Positions 1 to 8,809 of a stretch of 64,000 bases of DNA are shown one piece after another. Source of the DNA: Corynebacterium choanae (lineage in GTDB: Bacteria > Actinomycetota > Actinomycetes > Mycobacteriales > Mycobacteriaceae); NCBI RefSeq assembly GCF_003813965.1, contig NZ_CP033896.1, positions 1,736,001 through 1,800,000 of the forward strand, given 5' to 3'. A program made the translations under genes and the position numbers. The notes under the pieces are model-generated. The model had not been told where the DNA came from. It searched no databases and was given only the letters and a program-made list of their open reading frames with translations. Within the stretch, counting starts at the first letter, position 1. Each line of letters begins with the position of its first letter.

Positions 1-989
1 CCCACAATAATGTCGGTAGTAATGGCGGCATGCGGAATCTTTTCCCGCACCTTCTCCAAAATTGTTAAGAACTTCTTCGTTCGGTAGCTTCGCCGCATCT
101 CTTTGAGAATCCGGTCGGAACCCGACTGCAACGGCATATGCAGCTGCGGACAAACATTGGGTGTTTCGGCCATCGCATCGATGACATCATCAGTAAATTC
201 CGCAGGATGCGGGGAGGTAAAACGAACCCGCTCTAAGCCTTCAATTTCTCCGCAGGCACGCAGCAACTTCGAAAACGCGCTTCGATCACGTTCCAAATCA
301 GGGTCTGCAAAGTGCACACCGTAGGCATTCACGTTTTGCCCCAGCAAGGTGACCTCTACCACGCCTTGCTCGACGAGTGCCTGCACCTCGGCCAGGATAT
401 CCCCCGGTCGGCGATCAGCTTCCTTGCCCCGCAGCGAAGGGACAATACAAAACGTGCAGGTGTTGTTACAACCAACCGACACACTCACCCAACCGGAATA
501 AGCCGATTCGCGTTTAGCTGGGAGCACCGACGGAAACTGCTCTAACGCGTCAACAATCTCAACCTGAGCTTTGCGATTGTGTTCCGCTCGTTGCAACAAC
601 GCAGGCAGTGAACCGATGTTATGGGTTCCAAAAACCACATCGACCCAGGGCGCTTTCTCGACGACAACAGCTTTATCTTTCTGCGCGAGACAGCCGCCGA
701 CGGCAATCTGCATGCCCGGATGGCGTTCCTTGACACTTTTCAGAGAACCCAACGTGCCATACAGCCGCATGTCAGCATTCTCGCGAACAGCACAAGTGTT
801 CAGCACTACAAGATCAGGTTCAACCGACTCCCCTGCTGGCTGATACCCGGCATCTTCCAACAGACCTGCAAGCCGTTCCGAGTCGTGAACATTCATCTGG
901 CAGCCAAAAGTGCGCACTTCATAGGTGCGGGGGGCGATGCCGTTGGTGCTGGTCGCGGTCGATGTCTCTGGTTCAATCACGTTGGGCAT
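1..989 (-). CDS. miaB: tRNA-2-methylthio-N6-dimethylallyladenosine synthase MiaB (partial, C-terminus outside window)
   Basis: Radical-SAM methylthiotransferase that adds the 2-methylthio group to i6A37 of tRNAs reading UNN codons. The first 329 residues are inside the window; the 3' end runs off base 1. The N-terminal UPF0004 domain begins with a Cys at residue 30 in [11 protein letters not shown]. The radical-SAM cluster motif CNNTCTFC places Cys at residues 174, 178 and 181, followed by [11 protein letters not shown]. The ATG at 989 begins [10 protein letters not shown]. No good ribosome binding site precedes it, and the stop of a possible 41-codon ORF lies 4 bases upstream, so it may be translated by coupling. 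The TRAM domain would be outside the window. Identity is secure from the motifs. Confidence 0.95.
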   Translation of the reverse strand, partial: MPNVIEPETSTATSTNGIAPRTYEVRTFGCQMNVHDSERLAGLLEDAGYQPAGESVEPDLVVLNTCAVRENADMRLYGTLGSLKSVKERHPGMQIAVGGCLAQKDKAVVVEKAPWVDVVFGTHNIGSLPALLQRAEHNRKAQVEIVDALEQFPSVLPAKRESAYSGWVSVSVGCNNTCTFCIVPSLRGKEADRRPGDILAEVQALVEQGVVEVTLLGQNVNAYGVHFADPDLERDRSAFSKLLRACGEIEGLERVRFTSPHPAEFTDDVIDAMAETPNVCPQLHMPLQSGSDRILKEMRRSYRTKKFLTILEKVREKIPHAAITTDIIV

Positions 990-993
990 TGTA

Positions 994-1119
994 TTAGCAC
1001 TCTGCCGTAGCGGAAAATCCCAGCATACCCCTGGACATGTTTTTTATTACTGGCCAGCACAAGACAAGCTCCTGGCAGTTGTCACAGGTGTCCGCTGTTT
1101 GGCCACACTGCACGTCCAC
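994..1119 (-). CDS. possible small Cys-rich protein (41 aa) between recX and miaB
   Basis: A GTG-started frame of 41 codons ends 4 bases before the miaB ATG on the same strand. An AAGGAG ribosome binding site (1129-1134) lies 9 bases upstream of the GTG. The peptide starts [20 protein letters not shown] and has Cys at residues 5, 12, 15, 21 and 41, a spacing that could bind a metal or an Fe-S cluster. A competing ATG two bases upstream, in another frame, gives a 24-residue peptide with the same ribosome binding site. I do not recognise the family. Position and signals support a real gene feeding into miaB; the short length keeps this uncertain. Confidence 0.42.
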   Translation of the reverse strand: MDVQCGQTADTCDNCQELVLCWPVIKNMSRGMLGFSATAEC

Positions 1120-1172
1120 ATCGCTACACTCCTTGAAAATAGGAATCCTCCCGCACCCGTGACACAGCGCCG

Positions 1173-1775
1173 CTAGGTGTCGAGCTCTGCGAGCCGCTGC
1201 TCCAGAGCATCTTTTGCTACCGACATAGCCACCCCGCTGGGAAAGCCACGTCTAGCCAGCACGCCGACGATGCGTCGTAACAGTTTTTGATATTCCGCAA
1301 AGTCGACTGGTTTCCCGGTGATAGCGCGAGCCTTTTTTCGGGCGAGTTGTTCAGCAATACTGCGCTCGTCGTCATCATCAATCTGGGCAAGTGCTGCCGC
1401 GCGAATTGCTGATGCAACCCCTTTTTCGCGAAGCTCTTGGTCGAGCACACTGCGACTTTTGCCACGCCGCTCGTGTCGTTGGCGCACCCATTCATTGGCA
1501 AATGCAGCATCGTCAAGAAGGCCAGCCTGTGCAAAGTCATCAAGGACAAGTTCCACTAGTTCCGGTGGGAATTCTGCGGCAATAAGGCGCTGCTGTAACT
1601 CATAGCGCGACCGTGCTCGAGCATTGAGGATTGCCAGTGCACGCTGTTTCACCGGTGCTTTGTGTTGTTCGACGACTCGCTCGGCGGAAAACGAGGGTTG
1701 TTCATCAATTTGTGCAATCGCGGCAGAAAGCTTCGCGACAATGTCCTGCTTGCGAGATTTGTGATGTGCATCCAT
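1173..1775 (-). CDS. recX: recombination regulator RecX
   Basis: RecX binds RecA filaments and limits RecA recombinase and coprotease activity. The 200-residue product has the all-helical three-repeat build of RecX, with recognisable stretches ALAILNARARSRYELQQRL, LLDDAAFANEWVRQRHERRG and the charged KSRSVLDQELREKGV. A longer frame reaches 1829, but ATG at 1775 (MDAHHKSRKQD) has a good GGAG ribosome binding site just upstream, so this start was chosen. It lies 260 bases downstream of recA on the same strand, separated by an 18-bp hairpin that could lower recX relative to recA. Identity is strong from sequence and location. Confidence 0.93.
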   Translation of the reverse strand: MDAHHKSRKQDIVAKLSAAIAQIDEQPSFSAERVVEQHKAPVKQRALAILNARARSRYELQQRLIAAEFPPELVELVLDDFAQAGLLDDAAFANEWVRQRHERRGKSRSVLDQELREKGVASAIRAAALAQIDDDDERSIAEQLARKKARAITGKPVDFAEYQKLLRRIVGVLARRGFPSGVAMSVAKDALEQRLAELDT

Positions 1776-1908
1776 CGATATCTCCGTTCCTGCACCGCTA
1801 CATTGACCGGCAACCGGGTTGCGAAACACTCCAGTGGCATTGTTTCCGATGATGCCGCGCGGGCGCAGCTCACCCCAACCGTTTATCTACACCGCCGGAA
1901 ATCTTGAG

Positions 1909-1950
1909 CTGGCACAGATGTATTGCCCGCAAGCAATACATCTGTGCCAG
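1909..1950 (-). terminator. 18-bp perfect hairpin between recA and recX
   Basis: Bases 1909-1926 and 1933-1950 are exact inverted repeats around a 6-base loop. No U-tract follows on either strand, so this may be a partial terminator, attenuator or mRNA-stabilising structure rather than a strong intrinsic terminator. Hairpins between recA and recX that reduce recX expression are known in other bacteria. Confidence 0.5.
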
Positions 1951-2035
1951 CCATCACTGCTGCACCCCGTCTTGAAAAGAATTTACCAACAGGCCAGTAA
2001 CTGATCGCTACGCCGCGATCACCATCACTGTGGGG

Positions 2036-3139
2036 CTAGTCTTCCATATCTTCGTCATCAAAGTCGACGTTTGGCACCACATCGATGGGATCATCGGTGA
2101 GCGCATCGTCGTCTTCGATCAACCCCACCTTAGCGAAAATCTTCTGTTCAATTTCGTCAGCAAGCTCAGGCGTACTCTTCAGATAGAGCCGAACCTTTTC
2201 CTTACCTTGACCGAGCTGATCGCCGTTATAAGTAAACCACGAACCGGACTTTTTGATGATGCCATTTTCGACGCCGAGATCGATAATGGACGACTCGCGG
2301 GAGATACCCTCACCGTAGATAATGTCAAACTCTGCAATCTTAAAGGGCGGCGACACCTTATTTTTGACCACTTTGAGTTTCGTCCGCGAGCCAATCGCGT
2401 CTTGACCGTCTTTCAGGGTTTGGATCCGACGAACATCGCATCGCACTGATGCGTAGAACTTCAGCGCCTTACCACCGGTAGTGGTTTCTGGGGACCCGAA
2501 CATCACCCCAATTTTCTCACGCAGCTGGTTAATGAAAATCGCAGTGGTACCGGAGTTATGCAAAGCACCAGTCATCTTCCGCAGCGCTTGGCTCATCAAC
2601 CGTGCCTGCAAACCAACATGGGAGTCACCCATCTCGCCTTCGATTTCAGCCTTAGGCGTCAATGCAGCCACCGAGTCGATAACAATAATGTCGATAGCGC
2701 CGGAACGGACAAGCATGTCGGCGATCTCAAGTGCCTGCTCACCAGTATCAGGCTGAGCAACAATGAGATTGTCCGTATCTACACCAAGTTTGCGGGCGTA
2801 TTCAGGATCAAGCGCATGCTCTGCGTCAATGAATGCGGCGATACCATCAGCCTTTTGTGCCTGTGCAACCGCATGCAGCGCAACCGTAGTTTTACCGGAG
2901 GATTCCGGACCATAGATTTCAATAATGCGACCGCGCGGGAAACCACCAATACCTAGAGCAATATCGATCGCGGTGTTGCCCGAGCTAATGGAGCTAATCG
3001 GGGGACGATTATCGTCGCCCAACATCATCACCGCACCCTTGCCAAAATCTTTCTCGATCATGGCCATGGCGTCTTTCAAGGCCTTCTGGCGGTTTTCCTT
3101 TGTGGTTGCTTGAACAACAGCCTTTTTCTTCGGAGGCAT
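2036..3139 (-). CDS. recA: recombinase RecA
   Basis: DNA strand-exchange ATPase and SOS coprotease, 367 residues. Walker A GPESSGKT is at residues 77-84. The core stretches [44 protein letters not shown] and [13 protein letters not shown] are all intact, and the C-terminus is acidic ([11 protein letters not shown]). The frame could extend to 3199, but [10 protein letters not shown] at 3139 matches the N-terminal pattern of corynebacterial RecA, so this start is preferred although no clear ribosome binding site precedes it. A probable SOS box with a -10 hexamer lies about 350 bases upstream (3483-3505), implying a long leader. recX follows downstream. Confidence 0.98.
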   Translation of the reverse strand: MPPKKKAVVQATTKENRQKALKDAMAMIEKDFGKGAVMMLGDDNRPPISSISSGNTAIDIALGIGGFPRGRIIEIYGPESSGKTTVALHAVAQAQKADGIAAFIDAEHALDPEYARKLGVDTDNLIVAQPDTGEQALEIADMLVRSGAIDIIVIDSVAALTPKAEIEGEMGDSHVGLQARLMSQALRKMTGALHNSGTTAIFINQLREKIGVMFGSPETTTGGKALKFYASVRCDVRRIQTLKDGQDAIGSRTKLKVVKNKVSPPFKIAEFDIIYGEGISRESSIIDLGVENGIIKKSGSWFTYNGDQLGQGKEKVRLYLKSTPELADEIEQKIFAKVGLIEDDDALTDDPIDVVPNVDFDDEDMED

Positions 3140-3199
3140 GGGGTTTTTTACCGTTTTTCTCTTCGCTTTGGGTTTGTACAGGATTAGGTCTATTTGCAA

Positions 3200-3651
3200 C
3201 GAAAGTCCAGGAGCAGGTTCTACCGGAAGGCAGACTGCGAAAAGGAGCGCTTCCTAGGGGTCGAACCGTTCCCAACACAGGTGGTAGGTGCGCGCGCACG
3301 CATCGTTCATCAAGTGCAAGGATCTACCATCACCGTGCTAGCTGGTGAACCTACAAACTTCGACTTTCCCGCACCGTGGCTGGGTTCCCAGGTTATTGGG
3401 CATGGTCTTGCTTGCAAGTGTTGTTGTTGACTGCCGCTAGGCGACTTGCCATTACTGTACTGGACAGGTGCACTAGCAAAGCATTCTACACGCACAGGTG
3501 TTCGATTGCGATACGACGTGTGACACCTGGGTTGAGGTCGCCCATCGTGCACACACTGCCCGCATATACACAGTCATTACTGGACAGCTGCGCGATCGAT
3601 CGCAAGAGCGGCGAGTACCGTCATCTTGCGTGAGCAGATAGTGCGGGAGTG
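3200..3651. other. recA upstream region without a convincing gene
   Basis: About 450 bases lie between the DUF3046 gene and recA. The region holds the SOS box and -10 element at 3483-3505. A GAAC-C-GTTC palindrome at 3262-3270 has the wrong spacing for a LexA site. Short open frames here lack ribosome binding sites and family similarity. Confidence 0.6.
3483..3505 (-). promoter_or_regulatory. probable LexA (SOS) box and -10 element for recA
   Basis: On the minus strand the 16-mer at 3505-3490 reads TCGAACACCTGTGCGT. It agrees with 12 of the 14 defined positions of the corynebacterial LexA consensus TCGAANANNTGTTCGA taken with C at the sixth position. A near-perfect -10 hexamer TAGAAT follows at 3488-3483. 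This is the only strong SOS-like site I see between the DUF3046 gene and recA. The promoter would give a 5' leader of roughly 340 bases. Confidence 0.6.
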
Positions 3652-3858
3652 CTACTCGTCTGGGCCTAGCCGACGATCTTCGGGAATATCAAAATCGTCA
3701 CAGAGCGCCCACCACACTTGTCGCAGATCCTCCCCCTGTTCAAGAAGCTCTTTGGGCGTGCGACCAAACTCTCGAACCACATGGTTATTGACAATGAACG
3801 GCCCTTGATACGGGCCGAATTCAGCCTCGATCAACCGGGCAAACTCGGTTTCCTGCAC
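3652..3858 (-). CDS. DUF3046 family protein
   Basis: A 68-residue acidic protein of the actinobacterial DUF3046 family, which typically sits just upstream of recA. Function is unknown. The family pattern is visible: TEFARLIEAEFG near the start, VREFGRTPKELLEQGEDLRQVWWALCDDFDIPEDRR through the centre and end. The frame extends to 3891, but the GTG at 3858 is preceded by a very strong GAGGAGG ribosome binding site 7 bases away and puts the family N-terminus in register (VQETEFARLIEAEFG). It is transcribed in the recA direction but separated from recA by 512 bases that contain recA's own promoter, so co-transcription is not required. Confidence 0.85.
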   Translation of the reverse strand: MQETEFARLIEAEFGPYQGPFIVNNHVVREFGRTPKELLEQGEDLRQVWWALCDDFDIPEDRRLGPDE

Positions 3859-3903
3859 GGTCGAACCTCCTCGTCTGGTGGCTGGAATCACAGCCCCGAA
3901 AAC

Positions 3904-3942
3904 TAAACAATGTTCAGGTTCTGCTCAGCTATGCGGTAGCAT
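3904..3942 (+). promoter_or_regulatory. bioY promoter with BioQ-like operator
   Basis: TAAACAATGTTCA at 3904-3916 is an imperfect palindrome (reverse strand TGAAC-N3-GTTTA), close to TGAAC-N3-GTTAC, the operator of the corynebacterial biotin repressor BioQ as I recall it. A -10 hexamer TAGCAT is at 3937-3942, and the GTG start of bioY is 7 bases further, as in a leaderless transcript. The operator would overlap the -35 area, a sensible place for repression. Confidence 0.5.
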
Positions 3943-3949
3943 CCCCGGT

Positions 3950-4531
3950 GTGAACGATAACAGCAAAACCATAGTCAAGGACATCGCCTACTCTGCGGTG
4001 TTCGCCGCACTCATCGTGGCACTTGCGTTCTTCAGCATCCCAACTGCCGCGTCGGTGCCAATCGTGTTGCAAAACGCCGCCATCATTCTCACCGGACTTA
4101 TCTTAGGTCCACGTCGGGGAACCTATGCGATTATCTTGTTCTTCCTGCTAGGCCTCATCGGCTTGCCAATTCTTGCCGGTGGACGTCCTCTCCTGCCTGC
4201 ACTGGCCGGGCCGACCGTCGGCTACTTGGTGGGATATCTCCTCACCCCGTTTGTCGCCGGGATTATCTCTGCTGGGGCAACCCTTGCTCGTGTTCGGCTC
4301 TTCGTTTTCCTTGCACTCGGCGGTGTAGCAGCGCTGCTTACCCAATACGGTCTAGGTGTAGCTGGGCTGATGTTGCGCGCCGATCAAAGCCTCAAGGCGG
4401 CGCTCACCGCACAAATCCCATTCTTGCCGGTTGATGCAGCAAAACTCGCCGCGGTTATTGTCATCGCTTTCGGTGTGCACCTTGCCCTCCCCCATCTGCG
4501 CGGATTCAAACCTGTTGCTATCACCGCTTAA
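3950..4531 (+). CDS. bioY: biotin ECF transporter substrate-binding subunit BioY
   Basis: Membrane S-component that binds biotin and pairs with the BioM ATPase and BioN transmembrane subunit encoded downstream. The product is 193 residues from GTG 3950 (VNDNSKTIVKDIAYSAVFAAL), with about six hydrophobic segments. Typical BioY features include VPIVLQNAAIILTGLILGPRRG and the glycine-rich GRPLLPALAGPTVGYLVGYLL. A longer frame from 3878 exists, but the GTG lies 7 bases after a TAGCAT -10 box, so the gene is probably leaderless. A BioQ-like operator lies upstream. A strong terminator separates it from bioM, so bioY may have separate or higher expression than bioMN. Confidence 0.93.
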   Translation: MNDNSKTIVKDIAYSAVFAALIVALAFFSIPTAASVPIVLQNAAIILTGLILGPRRGTYAIILFFLLGLIGLPILAGGRPLLPALAGPTVGYLVGYLLTPFVAGIISAGATLARVRLFVFLALGGVAALLTQYGLGVAGLMLRADQSLKAALTAQIPFLPVDAAKLAAVIVIAFGVHLALPHLRGFKPVAITA

Positions 4532-4574
4532 CATCAACCTCGCCAGTGGCTGCTAATCCACTTTCGTCTGAGGT

Positions 4575-4630
4575 TGTCGCCTTCTGTGCTGCGGGGCTCG
4601 CCCGCCGGACAGAAGGCGACACTTGTTTTC
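4575..4630 (+). terminator. terminator after bioY
   Basis: A perfect 13-bp stem (4575-4587 with 4609-4621) with a 21-base loop is followed by CTTGTTTTC. It lies 44 bases after the bioY stop and before bioM. Confidence 0.75.
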
Positions 4631-4825
4631 CCCAGCGGTGCAAGCACAACCAACCACAGTGACCGCACAGCGATATGTTCCCACGGAACGCCAACGCCCC
4701 ATTGATTGCTATCAGGCTTGCACCAGTTACCGCGACTAGCCCCAACGAGTCGCACCAATCCCACAGCAGATCATGGACACCCCACGTTGTGCATGGTTGA
4801 GCAGTACATGTAAGGACGAGTCAAG

Positions 4826-5515
4826 ATGTCCCATATCGTCTTCCGTGATGTGCACTTGTCGTACGACAACCGACAGGTTCTCAGCGGAATCTCCCTCGAC
4901 CTTGCCGAACAACGTATCGGCATCATCGGCGCCAATGGTGGAGGGAAATCCTCCCTGATTCGCCTCATAAACGGACTCAACACGGCAACCGAGGGTACAG
5001 TCACCGTCGACGGTATAAATCCTGCAACCCAAGGCCGGGAGGTGCGTCGCAAGGTAGGTTTTATTTTTTCCGACGCGGAAAATCAAATTGTCATGCCAAC
5101 CGTGCGAGAAGACATTGCCTTCTCACTGCGTCGATTCAGACTCGGAAAACAGGAAACAGCCGCGAAAGTTCACGCCACGATGGAGCGTTTCGGACTGTCT
5201 GGACATGCGAATCACAGTCCTCATCTGCTATCTGGTGGCCAAAAACAGCTGCTAGCGTTAGCGTCAGTCTTAGTGCTGGAACCCGCGGTGGTCATCGCCG
5301 ACGAGCCGACCACACTCTTGGACTTGGCGAATAGGCTCCACATTCAACAAGTCTTTGCTTCGCTCTCCCAGCAGCTCATTGTTGTAACTCATGATCTTGA
5401 TTTTCTCGACGGATTCGACCGAGTGATTTGCATTGATCAGGGTGCCGTCGCCGCTGATGGACATCCTGATGAAGTACGCAAATTTTATATCCGCACCATG
5501 ATGGGAGCATCCTAA
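4826..5515 (+). CDS. bioM: biotin ECF transporter ATPase BioM
   Basis: ABC-type ATPase (EcfA-like) that powers biotin uptake, 229 residues. Walker A GANGGGKS is at residues 35-42, the Q-loop region lies near FSDAENQIVMPTVRED, the signature LSGGQ at 134-138, Walker B VVIADE at 155-160, and the H-loop in VVTHDLDFLD. The second Gly in GANGGGKS is a common ECF variant. The start ATG 4826 has an AAGGAC ribosome binding site. bioN begins in the stop codon (TAATG, one-base overlap), so the two are translationally coupled. Being next to bioY makes biotin the likely substrate. Confidence 0.93.
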   Translation: MSHIVFRDVHLSYDNRQVLSGISLDLAEQRIGIIGANGGGKSSLIRLINGLNTATEGTVTVDGINPATQGREVRRKVGFIFSDAENQIVMPTVREDIAFSLRRFRLGKQETAAKVHATMERFGLSGHANHSPHLLSGGQKQLLALASVLVLEPAVVIADEPTTLLDLANRLHIQQVFASLSQQLIVVTHDLDFLDGFDRVICIDQGAVAADGHPDEVRKFYIRTMMGAS

Positions 5516-6129
5516 TGCGTGGCAATATTCCCCTTGGGGTGTATGTGGTTGCAGATTCGCCGCTGCATCGAATGCGCGCCGGATGGAAGTTTGTATCCAC
5601 CATGGTAGTCATCGTGTTGGTTACACTTGTGGTGCGTGATCCAGTGGCGGGATTAGGGGTACTTGCCCTTTGTGTGGCTTTGTATCCGCTGGGGAAAATC
5701 CCCGCCCGGATTGCATGGGGGCAGGTGTGGCCGGCGCTACCTATTTTGGTGTTTATCTGTGCAGTGTTGATCTTCGATAAGGGGATCGCCGCAGCAATCA
5801 CGCAATTCTTTTCGCTACTTGCCTGCATCGTAGTTGCCACTGTACTGACGTTGACAACCCGGGTTGAGGAGATGATGGATTTTCTTGACTGGGCATTGCA
5901 ACCGCTTGCCCGGGTTGGTGTTCCGGTGCACTATATTACGCTGGCAATCTCACTGACGATCCGGCTGATTCCCTTGCAGCTAGCTACAGTACGAGAAGTC
6001 CTCGATGCGCGAAAAGCCCGCGGGTTGGAACGATCGTTATTTGCTTTCGGCACTCCAGTGGTCATTCGTTCCATTCGGCGTGCTGAACAGGTAGCAGACG
6101 CACTTGCCGCCCGGGGAGCTGTCGACTAG
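5515..6129 (+). CDS. bioN: biotin ECF transporter transmembrane subunit BioN
   Basis: EcfT-type membrane subunit that couples BioM ATP hydrolysis to BioY. It has 204 residues with about five hydrophobic segments, e.g. FVSTMVVIVLVTLVVRD and VWPALPILVFICAVLIFD. The C-terminal cytoplasmic part carries EVLDARKARGLERS and a later RAEQVADALAARGA, which fits the EcfT coupling helices with an A-R-G motif. The ATG overlaps the bioM stop by one base. Downstream is a 277-base space before the convergent pspA gene. Start and identity are secure. Confidence 0.92.
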   Translation: MRGNIPLGVYVVADSPLHRMRAGWKFVSTMVVIVLVTLVVRDPVAGLGVLALCVALYPLGKIPARIAWGQVWPALPILVFICAVLIFDKGIAAAITQFFSLLACIVVATVLTLTTRVEEMMDFLDWALQPLARVGVPVHYITLAISLTIRLIPLQLATVREVLDARKARGLERSLFAFGTPVVIRSIRRAEQVADALAARGAVD

Positions 6130-6406
6130 TAGCTACACACACCACACCTATCATCTGCTGGATACGCTGCGCGTGTCTGCTGTAGAAGACCCAGTAATCC
6201 GCCGACGATTATCGTTGCAACCGGTAGCACGTATCTCCCGGATGCACCACCACCGGTGATGGTGAAAAAACCTGCAGCACCTGCAGCTGGTGGAGATCGA
6301 GTGTTTCGATGAAACGAATATACTTCCCACCAACTCAGGTGCTGCAATGTGCTGTATTGAATTTGTTGCTAGTCGCATGCTTCAGACTGCAGGCAAGAGC
6401 ACGGTA

Positions 6407-7252
6407 CTACTGTTGGCCGCGCAATTCGCGAAGTTTCGCCTCTACCGCATCGTTGGCAGCCGTGCTGCTGGTGTCGCTAGATCCTTGGGTGAGCTGCCGG
6501 TCAACGTTGCTGTTGCCTGCTGAAAGTTCACCACCGTGCATCTCCGCGCGGATTGCTTCCAGGCGCGAATGACCGGCCATACGGATCGAGGCCTGTTCGA
6601 CTTCTTCCATCCGTCCAGCGACAGAATTTTGCGCCAGTTCAGCGGTACCTAACGCTTTCGCATAACGAGCTTCGATCTTCTGCCGCACCTGGTCAAGATT
6701 CGGGGTCGACGAACCCGCGGTCACCGCATTCATCGACTGCAGCGACTCGGCCACCTTCTCCTGCATCTTGGCCTGTTCAAGCTGAGAAAGGAGTTTGGTG
6801 CGTTCCGCAACCTGTTCCTGCAGCTTCACCGAGTTACGCTCAACGGCACGTTTCGCCTCTTGTGCCTGCCGCAATGCCTGATCATGGAGCTGCTTGGTGT
6901 CTTCAACCGACTGCTCTGCTGTAACCAGCTGGGCTGCGAAAGCTTCCGCCGCATTCTCATAATCGGTGGCCTTTTTCATATCACCCTGTTCACGGGCTTG
7001 ATCAGCCAGACTAATAGCCTGCTTGGTGTTGGCCTGCAGTTTCTCAACCTCTGCCAGCCGACGCGAGAGCTGCATTTCCAGCTGCCGCTGGTTGCCGATT
7101 ACTGCTGCAGCCTGCTGAGAGAGTTCCTGGTGCTGCCGCTGCGCCTGCTCAATTGCCTGCTGAATCTGCACCTTCGGATCAGCATGCTGTTCAATTTTCG
7201 AATCGAATAGCGCGAGGAAATAGTTCCATGCTTTAGAGAAGGGATTAGCCAT
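6407..7252 (-). CDS. pspA: PspA/IM30 family membrane stress protein (35 kDa antigen-like)
   Basis: Peripheral membrane-protecting coiled-coil protein. The 281-residue product is almost entirely charged heptad-type helix (e.g. [40 protein letters not shown]) after a short amphipathic start [20 protein letters not shown], as in the PspA family. ATG 7252 is chosen over the TTG two codons upstream. It sits directly downstream of the clgR-type regulator on the same strand, the same arrangement as Rv2745c-Rv2744c of Mycobacterium tuberculosis, where ClgR activates the downstream psp-type gene. By analogy it is probably induced by envelope stress. No partner Rv2743c-like gene follows here. Confidence 0.9.
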   Translation of the reverse strand: MANPFSKAWNYFLALFDSKIEQHADPKVQIQQAIEQAQRQHQELSQQAAAVIGNQRQLEMQLSRRLAEVEKLQANTKQAISLADQAREQGDMKKATDYENAAEAFAAQLVTAEQSVEDTKQLHDQALRQAQEAKRAVERNSVKLQEQVAERTKLLSQLEQAKMQEKVAESLQSMNAVTAGSSTPNLDQVRQKIEARYAKALGTAELAQNSVAGRMEEVEQASIRMAGHSRLEAIRAEMHGGELSAGNSNVDRQLTQGSSDTSSTAANDAVEAKLRELRGQQ

Positions 7253-7495
7253 GATCAACTCATCGTTTCTAGGTTTGTGGGACGGATAGTGGTGTACGAG
7301 GGCACTGTCTTTTCCGTTTTTGGATCGAAAGCCAACATCTACGGTAGCGCCACAGGTAAAGTGTGCACTCTAGCTTAATGTACTGCTGCCGCAGTGCCGC
7401 GAATATTGGACAACAAACGCATTCCAGTCACAATCGATTGCCGAGTGTTTCCAGCACCTACGTCTGTGACCGCCGCGGCACCCGGTACAGTCGCA

Positions 7496-7828
7496 CTAGA
7501 TTGCGTGCACTGCAGCAAAGTCGCGGTCAGCGGTGGACATGGCCATCGAGCCAGCAGCTTCAATCAACACATCGGCCACATTGGTGCCCAGTGCGTGACA
7601 CACTGCTGCAAGTAACTCTGAGGACACCTCTTTACGTCCTCGTTCGAGTTCAGAAAGATATCCGGGAGACACGCACGCTAATTCGGCAAGTTCCCGTAAA
7701 GTGATCTTGCGATCGGCACGGAACGCGCGCAATGCGGAGCCGAGCGCTTCCCGCAGCAGAGGCTGCGCGGAGCGTTGCGGCTCAAGATGCGCTAAATCTA
7801 CGATTCTCGGGGCAGTTTTGGTAACCAT
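7496..7828 (-). CDS. clgR: XRE-family transcriptional regulator ClgR
   Basis: Small DNA-binding protein, 110 residues, with one helix-turn-helix in the middle: ITLRELAELACVSPGYLSELERGRKEVSSELLAAVCHALG. This is the hallmark of ClgR, which activates clp protease and other proteostasis genes in actinobacteria and is itself degraded by Clp. The C-terminus AVHAI ends in small hydrophobic residues that could be a Clp recognition tail (inference). The ATG at 7828 has a CAGGG ribosome binding site; a longer frame to 7867 has no such signal. It lies upstream of pspA and downstream of cinA in the conserved order. Confidence 0.88.
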   Translation of the reverse strand: MVTKTAPRIVDLAHLEPQRSAQPLLREALGSALRAFRADRKITLRELAELACVSPGYLSELERGRKEVSSELLAAVCHALGTNVADVLIEAAGSMAMSTADRDFAAVHAI

Positions 7829-7956
7829 CACCCTGCACAACGGTTCACCTGACGGTTTTGTTCCCACAAACCTGGCACCCGAAGGCCTCGACTGCTACTT
7901 TTCCACCGTGATCTTCCCCACATTTATGCGGTAAACTGGGGAAAAGCAATGAAGCA

Positions 7957-8547
7957 CTAGCTGTGTTCTTCGCTGCACCGTGCAAGTAACAATTCTAACG
8001 CTGCGACAGTCACCGCTTGCCGGACGGTCAAACGATCACCAGTGATGATTTGCCGCGGATAGTTTCCATCAGCTTGCGACACCAATTCCTCACCTGCAGG
8101 TGCACCAATCAACCCCAATGGGAGAGCTTGAATAGCGTGTAATTGGCCACCAGGGCCGGCAAGTCCTACATAGGCTTCTCCTGCAGGATGTCCTTCACTA
8201 GGGCCAGGTCCTGCGACCCCGGTTGTCGACAGCGCCCATGTTGTTGCGGTACGCTGCTGCACCCCTTGCGCCATCGCTTGTGCACAAGCCGGACTTACCA
8301 CCCCGTAGCGATCAATGAGTTCCTGATCAACCCCAGCAAGAACAGTCTTCAGGGAAGTTTGGTAGGTCACCAACCCTCCAGCAAGGCAGAGCGAAGCCCC
8401 CGGAACAGCCCCCAGAGCTGCGGCAAGCATTCCTGCTGTTAACGATTCACAACAGCTCACAGTGTCCCCGCGGGCAGTAAGTGTCCGTACCAGCCTTTCT
8501 GCGCCCGATTCGATGCGCAGCGCCAGCGACTGTTGCCGATCATCCAC
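7957..8547 (-). CDS. cinA: CinA C-terminal domain protein (nicotinamide-nucleotide amidohydrolase)
   Basis: Single-domain CinA/PncC-type protein, 196 residues, predicted to deamidate NMN to nicotinate mononucleotide in the pyridine nucleotide salvage cycle. Family motifs are VSCCESLTAGMLAAALGAVPGAS, GGLVTYQTSLKTVLAGV, GVVSPACAQAMAQGV and ALSTTGVAGPGPSEGHPAGEAYVGL. It lacks the N-terminal MoCF-like domain of full CinA, which is usual for short actinobacterial forms. GTG 8547 has a very strong AAGGAGGG ribosome binding site 6 bases away, which decides the start over 8586. It is followed by clgR and pspA, with pgsA upstream. Confidence 0.9.
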   Translation of the reverse strand: MDDRQQSLALRIESGAERLVRTLTARGDTVSCCESLTAGMLAAALGAVPGASLCLAGGLVTYQTSLKTVLAGVDQELIDRYGVVSPACAQAMAQGVQQRTATTWALSTTGVAGPGPSEGHPAGEAYVGLAGPGGQLHAIQALPLGLIGAPAGEELVSQADGNYPRQIITGDRLTVRQAVTVAALELLLARCSEEHS

Positions 8548-8809
8548 CTGCAACCCTCCTTGTCTCCAGCTTCTCCACCGCAGCATAGCCCTGTGCGGTG
8601 ATATCGCTTACCACCTGTCAAACAACACCGGTCTAGTACTGGCTGGGAGCTGCACAATGCAACACATAGAGCTGTTACATACCTGCTTGCATGCTCCGCG
8701 TAGTCATCGGCGCACCACAGCCGAGAGTCTTCAAGCTAGCGCTTCGCTCCCGCGACCAACCCTCAGTGCTTGCACAAGCCATTCGTGTAAAAACTCATCG
8801 TTTCCAGCG

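Noticed and set aside
3262..3270. GAAC-C-GTTC palindrome close to recA as SOS box
   Set aside because: The half-site spacing is 1 rather than 4 bases. The site at 3490-3505 fits the consensus much better.
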